Shown here: piece by piece, positions 9,079 through 17,320 of the stretch
Position numbering within the stretch: position 1 is the first letter of the stretch
Layout: the number at the start of each line of letters is the position of its first letter
Origin: Paenibacillus xylanilyticus
Lineage (GTDB): Bacteria; Bacillota; Bacilli; Paenibacillales; Paenibacillaceae
NCBI RefSeq assembly: GCF_009664365.1
Contig: NZ_CP044310.1
Span: forward strand, 1,933,001 to 1,997,000
DNA: 64,000 nt
Reading direction: 5' to 3'
The notes under the pieces: generated by a model
Databases searched by the model: none
What the model was told of the DNA's origin: nothing
The model's input: only the letters and a program-made list of their open reading frames with translations
Position numbers and translations under genes: made by a program

Positions 9079-10058
9079 GCGGCTATTATTCGCCGATTGT
9101 CTACACCGTTCCCGAACATGAAGATGGCTGGCTGCTGAAAACCGTGCTTCAGCGGCGGCTGCAGGTATCGCGCAAGCTCTTGTCCAGGCTGAAGATCACG
9201 GAGCAGGGAATTATGTTAAATGGAGAACGCGTGTATATCAGCGTGAAGGTATCGGCTGGAGATATCGTGGAGATTCGGATGGAACAGGAGGAATCGGATG
9301 ACATTTTGCCGGAATCCATTCCTTTTTCCATTTTGTATGAAGATGAACATTTGCTTATTGTTAACAAGGATGCCGGCATAATTGTGCATCCGACACATGG
9401 ACACTATACAGGAACGTTGGCGAATGGTGTTGTTCATTACTGGAAGTCCAAGGGAGAGCTTTTCCGGTTTAGACCTATTCATCGTCTGGATCAGGAAACT
9501 TCCGGGGTGCTGGCTATTGCCAAAAATCCATATGTGCATCAGCATGTGTCTGAACAAATGATCGCAGGAACCGTAGATAAAAAATACATTGCGTTTGTGC
9601 ATGGGAGTCCTTCCCCTGAACAGGGGTCCGTTGATGGCGCTATTGATCGTGATCCGGAGGAGCCTCATCGCCGTATTGTTACACCTGACGGCTATGCAGC
9701 AAGAACGTTGTACAGCACGGTAACCCGGTGGGACGGAGGAACTGCTAGTGCAGTCAGCCTGAAGCTGGAGAGTGGCAGAACTCATCAGATTCGTGTACAT
9801 ATGACTTCTATCGGATGTCCGTTGATCGGGGACCGAATGTATAAGACACTACCTGAGGACGAGATTGACGAACAGACAGCTGTCTTGCGGGAAGAACGGG
9901 ATTTGTGGATCGATCGCCAGGCATTGCATGCCTGTGAGCTATCGTTTGTTCACCCACTTACACAGGAACGCATGACGTTCCATGCACCCCTTCCTTCAGA
10001 TATGGCTGAGCTGGAGAAACGTTTAGATAACGAGGCGAAGCCAAGGGAAGAGCTGTAG
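9075..10058 (+). CDS. RluA-family pseudouridine synthase
   Basis: 327 residues: an S4-like N-terminal region (residues ~18-75, SRKLLSRLKITEQGIMLNG) and the RluA catalytic domain with HRLDQETSG, catalytic Asp139. The later conserved LESGRTHQIRVHM motif is intact. Such enzymes isomerise uridine in rRNA or tRNA; the position modified is not predictable here. It is coupled to pduO by a 4-bp overlap, a chance functional pairing as far as I can tell. Confidence 0.9.
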   Translation: MSGYYSPIVYTVPEHEDGWLLKTVLQRRLQVSRKLLSRLKITEQGIMLNGERVYISVKVSAGDIVEIRMEQEESDDILPESIPFSILYEDEHLLIVNKDAGIIVHPTHGHYTGTLANGVVHYWKSKGELFRFRPIHRLDQETSGVLAIAKNPYVHQHVSEQMIAGTVDKKYIAFVHGSPSPEQGSVDGAIDRDPEEPHRRIVTPDGYAARTLYSTVTRWDGGTASAVSLKLESGRTHQIRVHMTSIGCPLIGDRMYKTLPEDEIDEQTAVLREERDLWIDRQALHACELSFVHPLTQERMTFHAPLPSDMAELEKRLDNEAKPREEL

Positions 10059-10252
10059 GGGCCCGAATTACCCTTTGTGAATCCAATTAAGGTGCAGCTG
10101 TGATCCGAGGAGCAGACACTCCTTGTTCCATGTTTTTTTGAAATCGATTTAAACTTATGGCGATGGTATTGATTTAGCTCGACTTTTGGATTTGCGAAGC
10201 AAACCAAGGGAAGAGATAAATCAAAACCGGAGCATTTTAGGAGGAAATTGTC

Positions 10253-10618
10253 ATGAGTAAACTGAAAGTATACCAGTATGCAAAATGCGGAACTTGCCGC
10301 AAAGCAGTAAAATGGCTTGAAGCTCAAGGCCATGAGCTGGAGTTAATCCCCATTTTTGACACACCCCCAACTGAGGCCGAATTAACCGAGCTCATTCAGA
10401 AGAGCGGACTTGAAGTGAAGAAGTTTTTCAATACAAGTGGAGAAGTGTACAAGGAGCAGCAGTTGAAGGACAAGCTGCCTGGCATGTCTGCTGAAGAACA
10501 GATTCGTCTGCTTGCCTCCAATGGCCGTCTGATTAAGCGTCCCATCGTGACAGATGGGGAGCAGGTGACCGTAGGATTCAAGGAAGAGACGTATGAACAG
10601 CAATGGAACAACGTTTAG
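10253..10618 (+). CDS. ArsC/Spx-family thioredoxin-fold protein (YusI-like)
   Basis: 121 residues. The N-terminal CGTC (C12, C15) sits after a beta strand as in the ArsC/Spx/MgsR family, and RLIKRPIV supplies the conserved Arg loop near residue 96. Most Bacillus relatives of this length (YusI-type) are uncharacterised; true arsenate reductase activity is not implied. RBS AGGAGGAAA precedes ATG 10253. The 194-bp gap upstream holds no feature I can name. It ends at a strong terminator. Confidence 0.85.
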   Translation: MSKLKVYQYAKCGTCRKAVKWLEAQGHELELIPIFDTPPTEAELTELIQKSGLEVKKFFNTSGEVYKEQQLKDKLPGMSAEEQIRLLASNGRLIKRPIVTDGEQVTVGFKEETYEQQWNNV

Positions 10619-10666
10619 CAATAGGCTGAGTAACGTGTCTGTCCATTCATAAATGAAGCCGATTAG

Positions 10667-10701
10667 TAGCCCTGAAATGTTCAACATTCAGGGCTTTTTT
10701 G
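10667..10701 (+). terminator. Intrinsic terminator
   Basis: AGCCCTGAA pairs perfectly with TTCAGGGCT, followed by T6. Confidence 0.9.
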
Positions 10702-10725
10702 GCTGAACGATCCTTGGCGGAACTA

Positions 10726-10734
10726 TGCTATAAT
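10726..10734 (+). promoter_or_regulatory. Extended -10 element upstream of the exonuclease gene
   Basis: TGCTATAAT is a consensus extended -10 (TGnTATAAT). A -35 at normal spacing is poor, as is typical for extended -10 promoters. Confidence 0.55.
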
Positions 10735-10792
10735 GATAGAATTAGTTTCGATATTTTATTTGCTATATACAGATAGGAGAGAACAAAATCAA

Positions 10793-11686
10793 GTGAATCA
10801 ACGTAATGAACCTACTTTGTTGCTGGTAGACGGTATGGCGGTGTTGTTCCGTGCATTTTATGCGACATCTGCAAGCGGATATATCAGACGGACAAAGGCA
10901 GGCTTGCCAACCAACGCGGTATACGGATTTATCCGTTATTTCTGGGATGCGGTTCAGACTTTCGGACCAAGTCATGTGGTATGCTGCTGGGATATGGGTG
11001 GCAAGACGTTTCGCGGTGAAGAGTACGCGGCATACAAAGGCAATCGTCCTGAAGCACCGAATGATCTGATTCCCCAGTTTGCATTGATCCGTGAAGTCAT
11101 GGACAGCCTGGGTATTCCGAATATTGGAGCGGAAGGGTATGAAGCCGATGACTGCATCGGTACACTGGCCAAGTATTATACGGAGCAGACGGATATGAAC
11201 GTGATGGTGCTGACCGGCGACCATGATATGCTGCAGCTGATTAATGACCGGACAAGCATTATTATTATGAAAAAAGGCCACGGCAACTACATGGTGTATA
11301 CGCCTGAATCTCTCATGGCAGAGAAGCAGTTGACTCCTCGTCAAATCATTGATATGAAAGGTCTGATGGGAGATGCAAGTGACAATTACCCTGGAGTACG
11401 TGGAATCGGTGAGAAAACAGCTCTAAAACTCGTACAGGAATATGGCACCATTGAGGGTATTCTGGATAATTTGGATAAACTCACGCCATCGGTACGTAAA
11501 AAAATCGAGAATGATCTCGACATGCTGCATCTGTCCCGTAAACTGGCAGAGATTCACTGCGCTGTTCCGGTAGCCTGCGCACTGGATGTATGTGAATTGC
11601 GTCTTGATCCGGATACGGTGATGGACAAGTTCGAACAACTTGAGATGAAGAGCCTGGGCTCTTGGATGGGAGTGGCAATAGGGTGA
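10793..11686 (+). CDS. 5'-3' exonuclease / flap endonuclease, Pol I N-terminal type
   Basis: 297 residues, equal in size to a stand-alone Pol I 5'-nuclease domain (Bacillus YpcP type). Acidic metal ligands are visible: LLLVDGMAVLFR at the N-terminus, EGYEADDCIGTLA and LTGDHDMLQL in the middle, then GLMGDASDNYPGVRGIGEKTA with the helix-hairpin-helix. It removes RNA primers or flaps during replication and repair. GTG 10793 is assigned although AGGAGA (10775-10780) is 12 nt away; earlier in-frame residues overlap the promoter. Its last codons overlap the Shine-Dalgarno of the next gene. Confidence 0.88.
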   Translation: MNQRNEPTLLLVDGMAVLFRAFYATSASGYIRRTKAGLPTNAVYGFIRYFWDAVQTFGPSHVVCCWDMGGKTFRGEEYAAYKGNRPEAPNDLIPQFALIREVMDSLGIPNIGAEGYEADDCIGTLAKYYTEQTDMNVMVLTGDHDMLQLINDRTSIIIMKKGHGNYMVYTPESLMAEKQLTPRQIIDMKGLMGDASDNYPGVRGIGEKTALKLVQEYGTIEGILDNLDKLTPSVRKKIENDLDMLHLSRKLAEIHCAVPVACALDVCELRLDPDTVMDKFEQLEMKSLGSWMGVAIG

Positions 11687-11691
11687 GCAAC

Positions 11692-12798
11692 ATGCAGACC
11701 AAACGTGCCGGTAGAAAGTGGTGGACAGGGGCTATGGCCCTCGTCCTGGCTTTGCCGGTATTACTATCAGGCGCAGTAAGCGCTCCGCAAATAGCTGATG
11801 CAAAAGCGGCAATAAGCACCAAAGTACAGAAAGTAAAAGCAGCAGGACGAAATTTCACCGTACAAACGGTAAGCATTCCCAAAGGAACACCGGTGACTGT
11901 AGGATTAGCCAAGAAACAGGTAGGACAAACGGCAACATTGCCGTCCATTGTAAAATCATATGGTGCTCAAGCAGCCATTAACGGGGCATTTTTTGAAGCG
12001 TATAACGGAGCACCAGATCCTTATGGCATGTTAATAGCAAATGGAAAAGTCATACATATTGGACGATACGGAACAACGATAGGTTTCAAGGAAGATGGAA
12101 CAGCAATGATGGATTCACTTCAGGTAAGTCTTACAGGTAAAGTTACCGATTCAGCAGGTAAGTCACGCAGCTGGTACGCAACATTCATTAACCGTACACC
12201 TTCTGCGAATGCGAGCATATCAATGCTCTATACTCCGGAGCGCGGCCCCAAAGTTGGATTCAAGGGTGGTACTGCAGTTGTGATGGAGAAAGGGATTGTC
12301 ACCAAAAAAGTAGCCAATAACAATGTAGCGATTCCGAAGAATGGATCGGTATTGGTCTTTACGGGCAATCAGAAATCTACTGCAGATCGCTTCTCTGTGG
12401 GTTCGACTGTAGAAATGAACTACAAATATACCAATGCATCAGGCAAAGAGATTCCTTGGGAAGACGTAGTAACTGCTGTTGGTGCTGGTCCTCGTCTTGT
12501 GAAAGACGGTAAAGTCGCCGTGAACCCAACCAGCGAAGGATTCAAGGATACCAAGATTCTGAATGCCTCTGGTGCCAGAAGCGGGATTGCCATCATGGGT
12601 GACGGTTCAGTAATGCTTGCAACTGTGTCGGGAGCCACCATTAAGGAATGGGCGGCAGTCATGCAGAAGCTTGGTGCCAAGCAGGCCATGAACCTGGATG
12701 GCGGAGCTTCCTCGGGCTTGTATGCAGGTGGCAAGATGTTGACTTCACCAGGGCGGTTGTTAAGTAATACACTCGTTTTTGGCAGCTCAGTCCGTTAA
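11692..12798 (+). CDS. Secreted phosphodiester glycosidase (NAGPA domain) protein
   Basis: About 368 residues with a classical signal peptide (basic MQTKRAGRKWW, hydrophobic core, ADAKA cleavage region) and a NAGPA/DUF2233 domain (INGAFFEAYNGAPD, GAGPRLVKDG, ARSGIAI and the hallmark MNLDGGASSGLY). Family members cleave phosphodiester-linked sugars, in Bacillus for wall or exopolysaccharide material; the substrate here is unknown. ATG 11692 is used, with GGTGA (11682-11686) at the stop of the exonuclease as RBS; GTG 11683 is an equal alternative. A paralogue lies at 59468-60532 on the minus strand. Confidence 0.82.
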   Translation: MQTKRAGRKWWTGAMALVLALPVLLSGAVSAPQIADAKAAISTKVQKVKAAGRNFTVQTVSIPKGTPVTVGLAKKQVGQTATLPSIVKSYGAQAAINGAFFEAYNGAPDPYGMLIANGKVIHIGRYGTTIGFKEDGTAMMDSLQVSLTGKVTDSAGKSRSWYATFINRTPSANASISMLYTPERGPKVGFKGGTAVVMEKGIVTKKVANNNVAIPKNGSVLVFTGNQKSTADRFSVGSTVEMNYKYTNASGKEIPWEDVVTAVGAGPRLVKDGKVAVNPTSEGFKDTKILNASGARSGIAIMGDGSVMLATVSGATIKEWAAVMQKLGAKQAMNLDGGASSGLYAGGKMLTSPGRLLSNTLVFGSSVR

Positions 12799-12828
12799 AG
12801 TACTAATTTTATGGGAGGTAACAAGCAC

Positions 12829-13518
12829 ATGACACTCACACCTGATCAACAGTCAGCAGAACGTAATACAGCTGTTCTTGCCATTAATGTGGGCCAGCCT
12901 CAGCCATTGCCTGGCCAGAAGCGTGAAGTGCTAAGCGGCATTGTCAAACTTCCCGTATCCGGCCCGGTTTTCCTGTCATTCACTGGAATGACAGGAGATG
13001 GCCAGGCGGACCTGGAGAATCACGGCGGACCGGATAAGGCTGTATGTGTATACGATTACAGTCGATATTCCGCACTGGAACAACTGATGGAGCGCAAGCT
13101 GGACTGGGGAGCTTGTGGTGAGAATTTAACGGTGGAAGGCTGCTCTGAGGATCAAGTCCGGATTGGTGATATGTATGAACTGGGCGGAGCTTTGGTTCAG
13201 GTTAGCCAGCCAAGACAACCCTGCTTCAAACTCGCTGCCCGGTATGATTTCAAAGAGTTGCCTGTGTATTTTCAGGAAAGCGGCTATACCGGTTTCTATT
13301 TTCGCGTACTGGAGGAGGGAGAAGTCGCTCCTGACTCTCCGTTCAGGCGTATCCGCACAGACCCTGCATCCATGACCGTTCTCGAGGCCAACCGGGTCAT
13401 GCATCAAGGGAAGAAGGATGCAGCCGGCATGCATGCATTACTGGCTATTCCATCGCTTTCGGATAGTTGGAGGCAAACGTTGTTGAAACGTTTGGATAAG
13501 CTGGAGAGCGGGCAGTAG
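12829..13518 (+). CDS. MOSC-domain protein (YiiM-like)
   Basis: 229 residues with the MOSC fold hallmarks: GQADLENHGGPDKAVCVYDY at ~residue 62, GENLTVEG, and the conserved cysteine in VSQPRQPCFKLAARYD. MOSC proteins carry sulfur or act with the molybdenum cofactor; YiiM-type proteins reduce N-hydroxylated bases. ATG 12829 is chosen since GGGAGGTAA lies just upstream; ATG 12811 overlaps that site. It follows the NAGPA gene by 30 bp and could be in the same transcript. No terminator is visible on either side. Confidence 0.85.
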   Translation: MTLTPDQQSAERNTAVLAINVGQPQPLPGQKREVLSGIVKLPVSGPVFLSFTGMTGDGQADLENHGGPDKAVCVYDYSRYSALEQLMERKLDWGACGENLTVEGCSEDQVRIGDMYELGGALVQVSQPRQPCFKLAARYDFKELPVYFQESGYTGFYFRVLEEGEVAPDSPFRRIRTDPASMTVLEANRVMHQGKKDAAGMHALLAIPSLSDSWRQTLLKRLDKLESGQ

Positions 13519-13588
13519 GTTCACAACATATCATCGTCCAGAACCAAAGATGAATTTCACTTTAAACTAACTTGGGAGTGTGACTAAC

Positions 13589-14467
13589 TTGACGATTTTA
13601 GGCGCAATTGAAGCTGGGGGAACCAAATTTGTATGTGGGATTGGAACTGAAAATGGTGAGGTGCTTGAACGGGTAAGTTTTCCTACAACCACACCGGAAG
13701 AAACGATGGCGCAGGTTATCGCTTTCTTTGAAGGCAAAGGGATTGAAGCTTTGGGCGTAGGTTCTTTTGGACCGATTGACCCGATTGAAGGAAGTCCTAC
13801 GTACGGATATATTACAACTACACCGAAGCCTCATTGGGGTCAGTATGATATTATTGGCAAACTCAAGGAACATTTTGATGTGCCGATGACGTTTGATACG
13901 GATGTAAACGGAGCTGCGCTTGGAGAAGCGACCTGGGGAGCAGCACAAGGGCTGGAGAGCTGTCTGTATATCACTGTCGGAACAGGTATTGGTGCCGGAG
14001 CAGTCGTAGGCGGTAAAATGGTTCACGGTTTATCTCATCCAGAGATGGGACATATTATTGTACGCAGACACCCTGAGGATACATATGAAGGCTTTTGTCC
14101 ATACCACGGGGACTGTCTGGAAGGACTCGCAGCGGGACCAGCTATCAATAAACGTTGGGACCAACCGGCGTATGAGCTGCCAGCAGATCACAAAGCCTGG
14201 GAGATTGAGGCACATTATCTGGCGCACGCACTCATGAATTATGTACTGATTCTCACTCCGGAAAAAATTGTGATGGGTGGAGGGGTCATGAAGCAGGAGC
14301 ATCTGTTCCCCATGGTGCGCAGCAAATTGCAGGAGCTGTTAAATGGATATGTTCAGCATCCGGCCCTTCACTCGGGAATCGACGAGTATGTCGTTCCGCC
14401 AGGCCTTGGTGACAATGCCGGTTTGTGCGGATCGCTGGCCTTGGCCAAATTGGCTTTGAACAAATAA
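13589..14467 (+). CDS. ROK-family fructokinase
   Basis: 292 residues: ATP-site GAIEAGGTKFVCG at the N-terminus, catalytic FDTDVNGAALGEATWGAA, GTGIGAGAVV, and the zinc motif FCPYHGDCLEGLAAG characteristic of the fructokinase (ScrK/GmuE) branch of ROK kinases. It phosphorylates fructose or mannose to the 6-phosphate. TTG 13589 fits best: GGGAG 13574-13578 is ten nt upstream and the protein then begins as its family does; GTG 13580 is only two nt from that RBS. No sugar permease adjoins it. Confidence 0.9.
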   Translation: MTILGAIEAGGTKFVCGIGTENGEVLERVSFPTTTPEETMAQVIAFFEGKGIEALGVGSFGPIDPIEGSPTYGYITTTPKPHWGQYDIIGKLKEHFDVPMTFDTDVNGAALGEATWGAAQGLESCLYITVGTGIGAGAVVGGKMVHGLSHPEMGHIIVRRHPEDTYEGFCPYHGDCLEGLAAGPAINKRWDQPAYELPADHKAWEIEAHYLAHALMNYVLILTPEKIVMGGGVMKQEHLFPMVRSKLQELLNGYVQHPALHSGIDEYVVPPGLGDNAGLCGSLALAKLALNK

Positions 14468-14486
14468 TTCAATTGATCACAAGTGG

Positions 14487-14514
14487 TTGACGAATTTTTC
14501 CATTGTGGTAAGAT
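14487..14514 (+). promoter_or_regulatory. Putative sigma-A promoter between fructokinase and HRDC gene
   Basis: TTGACG (14487-14492), 16-nt spacer, TAAGAT (14509-14514). It precedes a terminator by about 30 nt, so a transcript from it would be a short RNA unless the terminator is read through. Confidence 0.45.
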
Positions 14515-14542
14515 ATGAGCAACAGCATACTACGGTTAATGA

Positions 14543-14589
14543 GGAAGCACCTCTCTTGCAATGAATTTGCAGGAGAGGTGCTTTTTTTG
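14543..14589 (+). terminator. Strong intrinsic terminator
   Basis: AAGCACCTCTC-TTGCA pairs with TTGCA-GGAGAGGTGCTT, followed by T7. It ends the fructokinase transcript and lies 60 bp before the HRDC gene. Confidence 0.9.
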
Positions 14590-14648
14590 TTGCCTGGAGG
14601 CGGCTCATCTAACTGTGAATAGGCTGCAATATTAAGGAGGGGAAATCG

Positions 14649-15650
14649 ATGGAAGTCATTTTCATGAACAGATTGTCCAAATTGTCAGGTCAACATGAGG
14701 AACACGCTCAGCTGTGGATTGGTGAGGAGGAAGGTGCCTGGCATCTCGGGTGGAGCCATTATGAGGAAGGAGATCGCGAAGACAGCATCTGGTATGAGGG
14801 GAGCTCCTGGGAAGAACTGCTCCATATTTATCGTCACCAGTTGGCGATTCGAATGAGTGAAGGTTACCGGCCATTGATTCAGGGACTGTTTCATGAGACG
14901 GATGATCTGAAATTACGCAGTTATGGTGGACAGCGTCTTCATTGTTATAGTGAACGCTACGGCAATGAAGAGTTATATGCTGATCTATGCACATGGCGGA
15001 GAAGAAGGGCAGCGTCTGACCGGAAGGCCCCATACTTTATTGCAACGAATCGTTTGCTGCGCATGATCAGTGCATTCGTACCACAAACCATGGAGGAACT
15101 GATGCAGTTACCAGGTGTTGGGGAGAGCAAAGCAAATGAATACGGTCAGGAGTGGATGGAGCTAACAAGCGGAGTAGAGCGTTCTACGGCTTTTCCACTT
15201 GATTGGGTGCAAACGGTATTGTCCGAAGATGAATATGAGAGCTGGTTGTACAAGCAAAAAGAACAGAAATATAAGCAGGAGCTGGACAAGTTCACCACTC
15301 GCAAGCAGGTGCTTGAGGGTATGAAGGAAGGGTATACGCTGGAAGAGATTGTGAATCGCTCCGGACTATCCCGCAGAGAGCTGATTGAACTGCTGGAGAC
15401 ACTCGATACGGAAGGTTATGATACGGATAGCCTCCTGGATGCAGAGCTTGCAGTCATGCCTGAGCAGGAGCAGGAGGCGGTCTGGAGTGCATACGAGGAG
15501 CTGGGAGACAGTTTCCTGAAACCTGTATTACATAGAGTATACGGCGGGGATAAGCCGGTTAGCGGCAATCTGGAGCAAGTGTACGAGAGACTGCGCATGA
15601 TCCGCATTCGATTCCGAAGACATGTAGAAACAGAGCGGAACGCGGGCTAG
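14649..15650 (+). CDS. HRDC-domain protein without helicase, with C-terminal HTH
   Basis: 333 residues. Residues ~109-172 form an HRDC domain (APYFIATNRLLRMISAFVP, then LMQLPGVGESKANEYG), the nucleic-acid-binding module of RecQ helicases and RNase D. Residues ~219-252 look like the helix-turn-helix found at RecQ C-termini (GYTLEEIVNRSGLSRRELIELL). The helicase core is absent, and residues 1-100 match nothing I recognise. A strong RBS AAGGAGGGG precedes ATG 14649. It could be an accessory nucleic-acid-binding protein; function unknown. Confidence 0.8.
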   Translation: MEVIFMNRLSKLSGQHEEHAQLWIGEEEGAWHLGWSHYEEGDREDSIWYEGSSWEELLHIYRHQLAIRMSEGYRPLIQGLFHETDDLKLRSYGGQRLHCYSERYGNEELYADLCTWRRRRAASDRKAPYFIATNRLLRMISAFVPQTMEELMQLPGVGESKANEYGQEWMELTSGVERSTAFPLDWVQTVLSEDEYESWLYKQKEQKYKQELDKFTTRKQVLEGMKEGYTLEEIVNRSGLSRRELIELLETLDTEGYDTDSLLDAELAVMPEQEQEAVWSAYEELGDSFLKPVLHRVYGGDKPVSGNLEQVYERLRMIRIRFRRHVETERNAG

Positions 15651-15688
15651 GCAGCCCATATCGTTTCGAGAGAAGTTTTTGAGTACAG

Positions 15689-15737
15689 AAAAAAAGACGA
15701 AGCTGTTTCTCCCTGAATGGAGTGCTTCGTCTTTTTG
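15689..15737. terminator. Bidirectional intrinsic terminator
   Basis: AAAAAGACGAAGC pairs with GCTTCGTCTTTTT, with inner CTCC/GGAG pairing; it lies between the convergent HRDC gene and corA. Confidence 0.9.
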
Positions 15738-15748
15738 AATGAATACGT

Positions 15749-16684
15749 TCAGATCCAATCTTTTTTGCGGAAAATAAAGAACATGCTCAGGCCAAGGGTC
15801 ACCATCAGGCCAATGACTACAAAATATCCATACTTCCAGTCCAGCTCAGGCATGTTGTTGAAGTTCATCCCATAGATGCCGGTAATGACCGTCAGGGGCA
15901 TGAACACCGTTGTAATGGCGGTAAACACGCGCATGATTTCGTTCGCCCGGTTGGCGATACTGGATTGGTAGGCTTCTCGCAAGTTTCCCATTAGGTCTCG
16001 ATAAGTCTCGAACGTCTCGGATATTTTCACAGCATTCTCATAGATGTCACTGAAGTACTTCTGCAGCTGGTCATCGATGAGACGCAAATCCTTTTTGTTG
16101 AGCGTATTGATGACCTCTTTTTGAGGTCCAAGCACTTTCTTGAGCCACAGAATCTCACTGCGCAGCCCGATAATTTCATTCAAATGGGACTTTTTCGTAT
16201 GCATCAAAATATCTTCTTCCAATTTCTCAATGCGTGCTTCGATCCGGTCGCCGACGGTAAAGTAGTTATCCACAATCAAGTCGACCAACAGATACAGAAG
16301 ACGATCGGGAGTGCTGACTTCCTGTTCCCACAGAATAGGCTTCAAGGTCCGCAGTTCGCTGACCTTCTGCTTCGTAACACTAATGATATAGTGTCTCCCT
16401 AGAAACAGGTTAACCGCACGCAAAAAGATCTCTTCGTCATCAAAACGAATGCTGTTTACGACAATAAAATAATGGCTCTCATAAATTTCAATCTTAGGAC
16501 GCTGCTCTTCATCACTCAAACAGTCCTCTACAGCCAGATCATGCATCATGAACAGCGGCTGAAGTACCGCCAGATCATCAACGTCTGCATCGATCCAGTA
16601 AAATCCCTCAGCTGGTGGCGTTAGCGCCTGCTCAATATCGTCCACCGGGATAAATACACCGTTGTTTACCAACCGGATTTTCAT
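15749..16684 (-). CDS. corA: CorA-family magnesium/cobalt transporter
   Basis: 311 residues, the usual CorA length. A long acidic cytoplasmic N-terminal domain with a coiled helix (ARIEKLEEDILMHTKKSH) is followed by two C-terminal membrane helices; the pore signature YGMNFNNMPE has G-M-N at 272-274 and the tail is basic (FRKKDWI). CorA forms a pentameric Mg2+ channel gated by intracellular Mg2+. AAGGAGTGG precedes ATG 16684 on the minus strand. It has its own promoter and an unusually long leader (separate entries). Confidence 0.93.
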   Translation of the reverse strand: MKIRLVNNGVFIPVDDIEQALTPPAEGFYWIDADVDDLAVLQPLFMMHDLAVEDCLSDEEQRPKIEIYESHYFIVVNSIRFDDEEIFLRAVNLFLGRHYIISVTKQKVSELRTLKPILWEQEVSTPDRLLYLLVDLIVDNYFTVGDRIEARIEKLEEDILMHTKKSHLNEIIGLRSEILWLKKVLGPQKEVINTLNKKDLRLIDDQLQKYFSDIYENAVKISETFETYRDLMGNLREAYQSSIANRANEIMRVFTAITTVFMPLTVITGIYGMNFNNMPELDWKYGYFVVIGLMVTLGLSMFFIFRKKDWI

Positions 16685-16939
16685 CGTTCATCCACTCCTT
16701 CTGCACCCGCCAAACAGGCGGATTTTCATCAATATGGGCGCAAAAAGAACAGATCAGCCGGTCGGCAGCGGAGCCTGGAAGTCAGGACTGCGTTCGCTCT
16801 ATAACCAAACGGAAATAACGTCCCGCTGCCGGCATGCTGATGTCAATTCTCTATGCAGTTTGTCGGAATACGGCTGACAGTCAGGCCTCGGGTCGCCATC
16901 CATTGAATATGTCACCTCTCACATAAGGGTTTGCAACAC
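16685..16939 (-). promoter_or_regulatory. Long structured 5' leader of corA, candidate cis-regulatory RNA
   Basis: From the promoter at 16946-16974 the corA transcript would carry ~255 nt of leader. On the minus strand a 7-bp helix TCAGCCG (16877-16871) / CGGCTGA (16760-16754) encloses an 8-bp helix GGCAGCGG (16830-16823) / CCGCTGCC (16771-16764), with a small CCTG/CAGG hairpin inside. The outer helix is followed by TCTGTTCTTTTTG, like a terminator tract. A further CCGCC/GGCGG hairpin sits just before the RBS. I cannot find the M-box (ykoK) signature, so no known riboswitch class is claimed. Confidence 0.5.
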
Positions 16940-16945
16940 TTGTTT

Positions 16946-16974
16946 AGTATACCGCTGGTACATGGTGCTTTCAA
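16946..16974 (-). promoter_or_regulatory. Sigma-A promoter for corA
   Basis: On the minus strand: TTGAAA (16974-16969), 17-nt spacer, TATACT (16951-16946), near consensus with ideal spacing. Confidence 0.7.
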
Positions 16975-17068
16975 GCGCAAAAATGTGTCTATTTCGCGCC
17001 CTGAAGCAGTGTATGACAGCGATAGACAAACGGTTCCGGCCTACATGAACAGACATAAAACTACATGC

Positions 17069-17097
17069 TTGACGTGAGAGGATTAATGTTTTAAAGT
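17069..17097 (+). promoter_or_regulatory. Sigma-A promoter of the methionine operon
   Basis: TTGACG (17069-17074), 17-nt spacer, TAAAGT (17092-17097), about 40 nt before the S-box. Confidence 0.65.
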
Positions 17098-17140
17098 AGA
17101 CGGTGAAGTACACTAATTACACAATCGAATAAGGCGAAAT

Positions 17141-17265
17141 CTTATCAAGAGTAGGTGGAGGGACTGGCCCGATGAAACCCGGCAACCGGCGGTATACCGC
17201 ACGGTGCTAATTCTTGCAGCGACTAAGTGTCCATTGAGGCACTGTTGTAACTGAGAGATGAGAGA
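17141..17265 (+). promoter_or_regulatory. SAM-I (S-box) riboswitch
   Basis: The classic S-box core is readable: CTTATCAAGAG, GGTGGAGGGACTGGCCC, GATGAAACCCGGCAACC and the closing GATGAGAG strand. The RNA binds S-adenosylmethionine; when SAM is high the downstream terminator forms and the metA-metI-metC operon is off. It lies between the operon promoter and a terminator hairpin. Confidence 0.95.
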
Positions 17266-17286
17266 GGCGCATATCTATTTACATAT

Positions 17287-17320
17287 GACCTTTCTCGGAA
17301 TCCGAGGAAGGTCTTTGTTA
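17287..17320 (+). terminator. S-box-controlled terminator
   Basis: GACCTT-TCTCGG pairs with CCGAG-GAAGGTC, then TTTGTTAT. This is the expression platform of the riboswitch, 185 bp before metA. Confidence 0.85.

Noticed and set aside
16685..16939. M-box (ykoK) magnesium riboswitch before corA
   Set aside because: The conserved M-box blocks (AGGTGAGGCTCC-like start and GCCAATGGGTCAACAG-like core) are not visible, so I report the leader only as unclassified.
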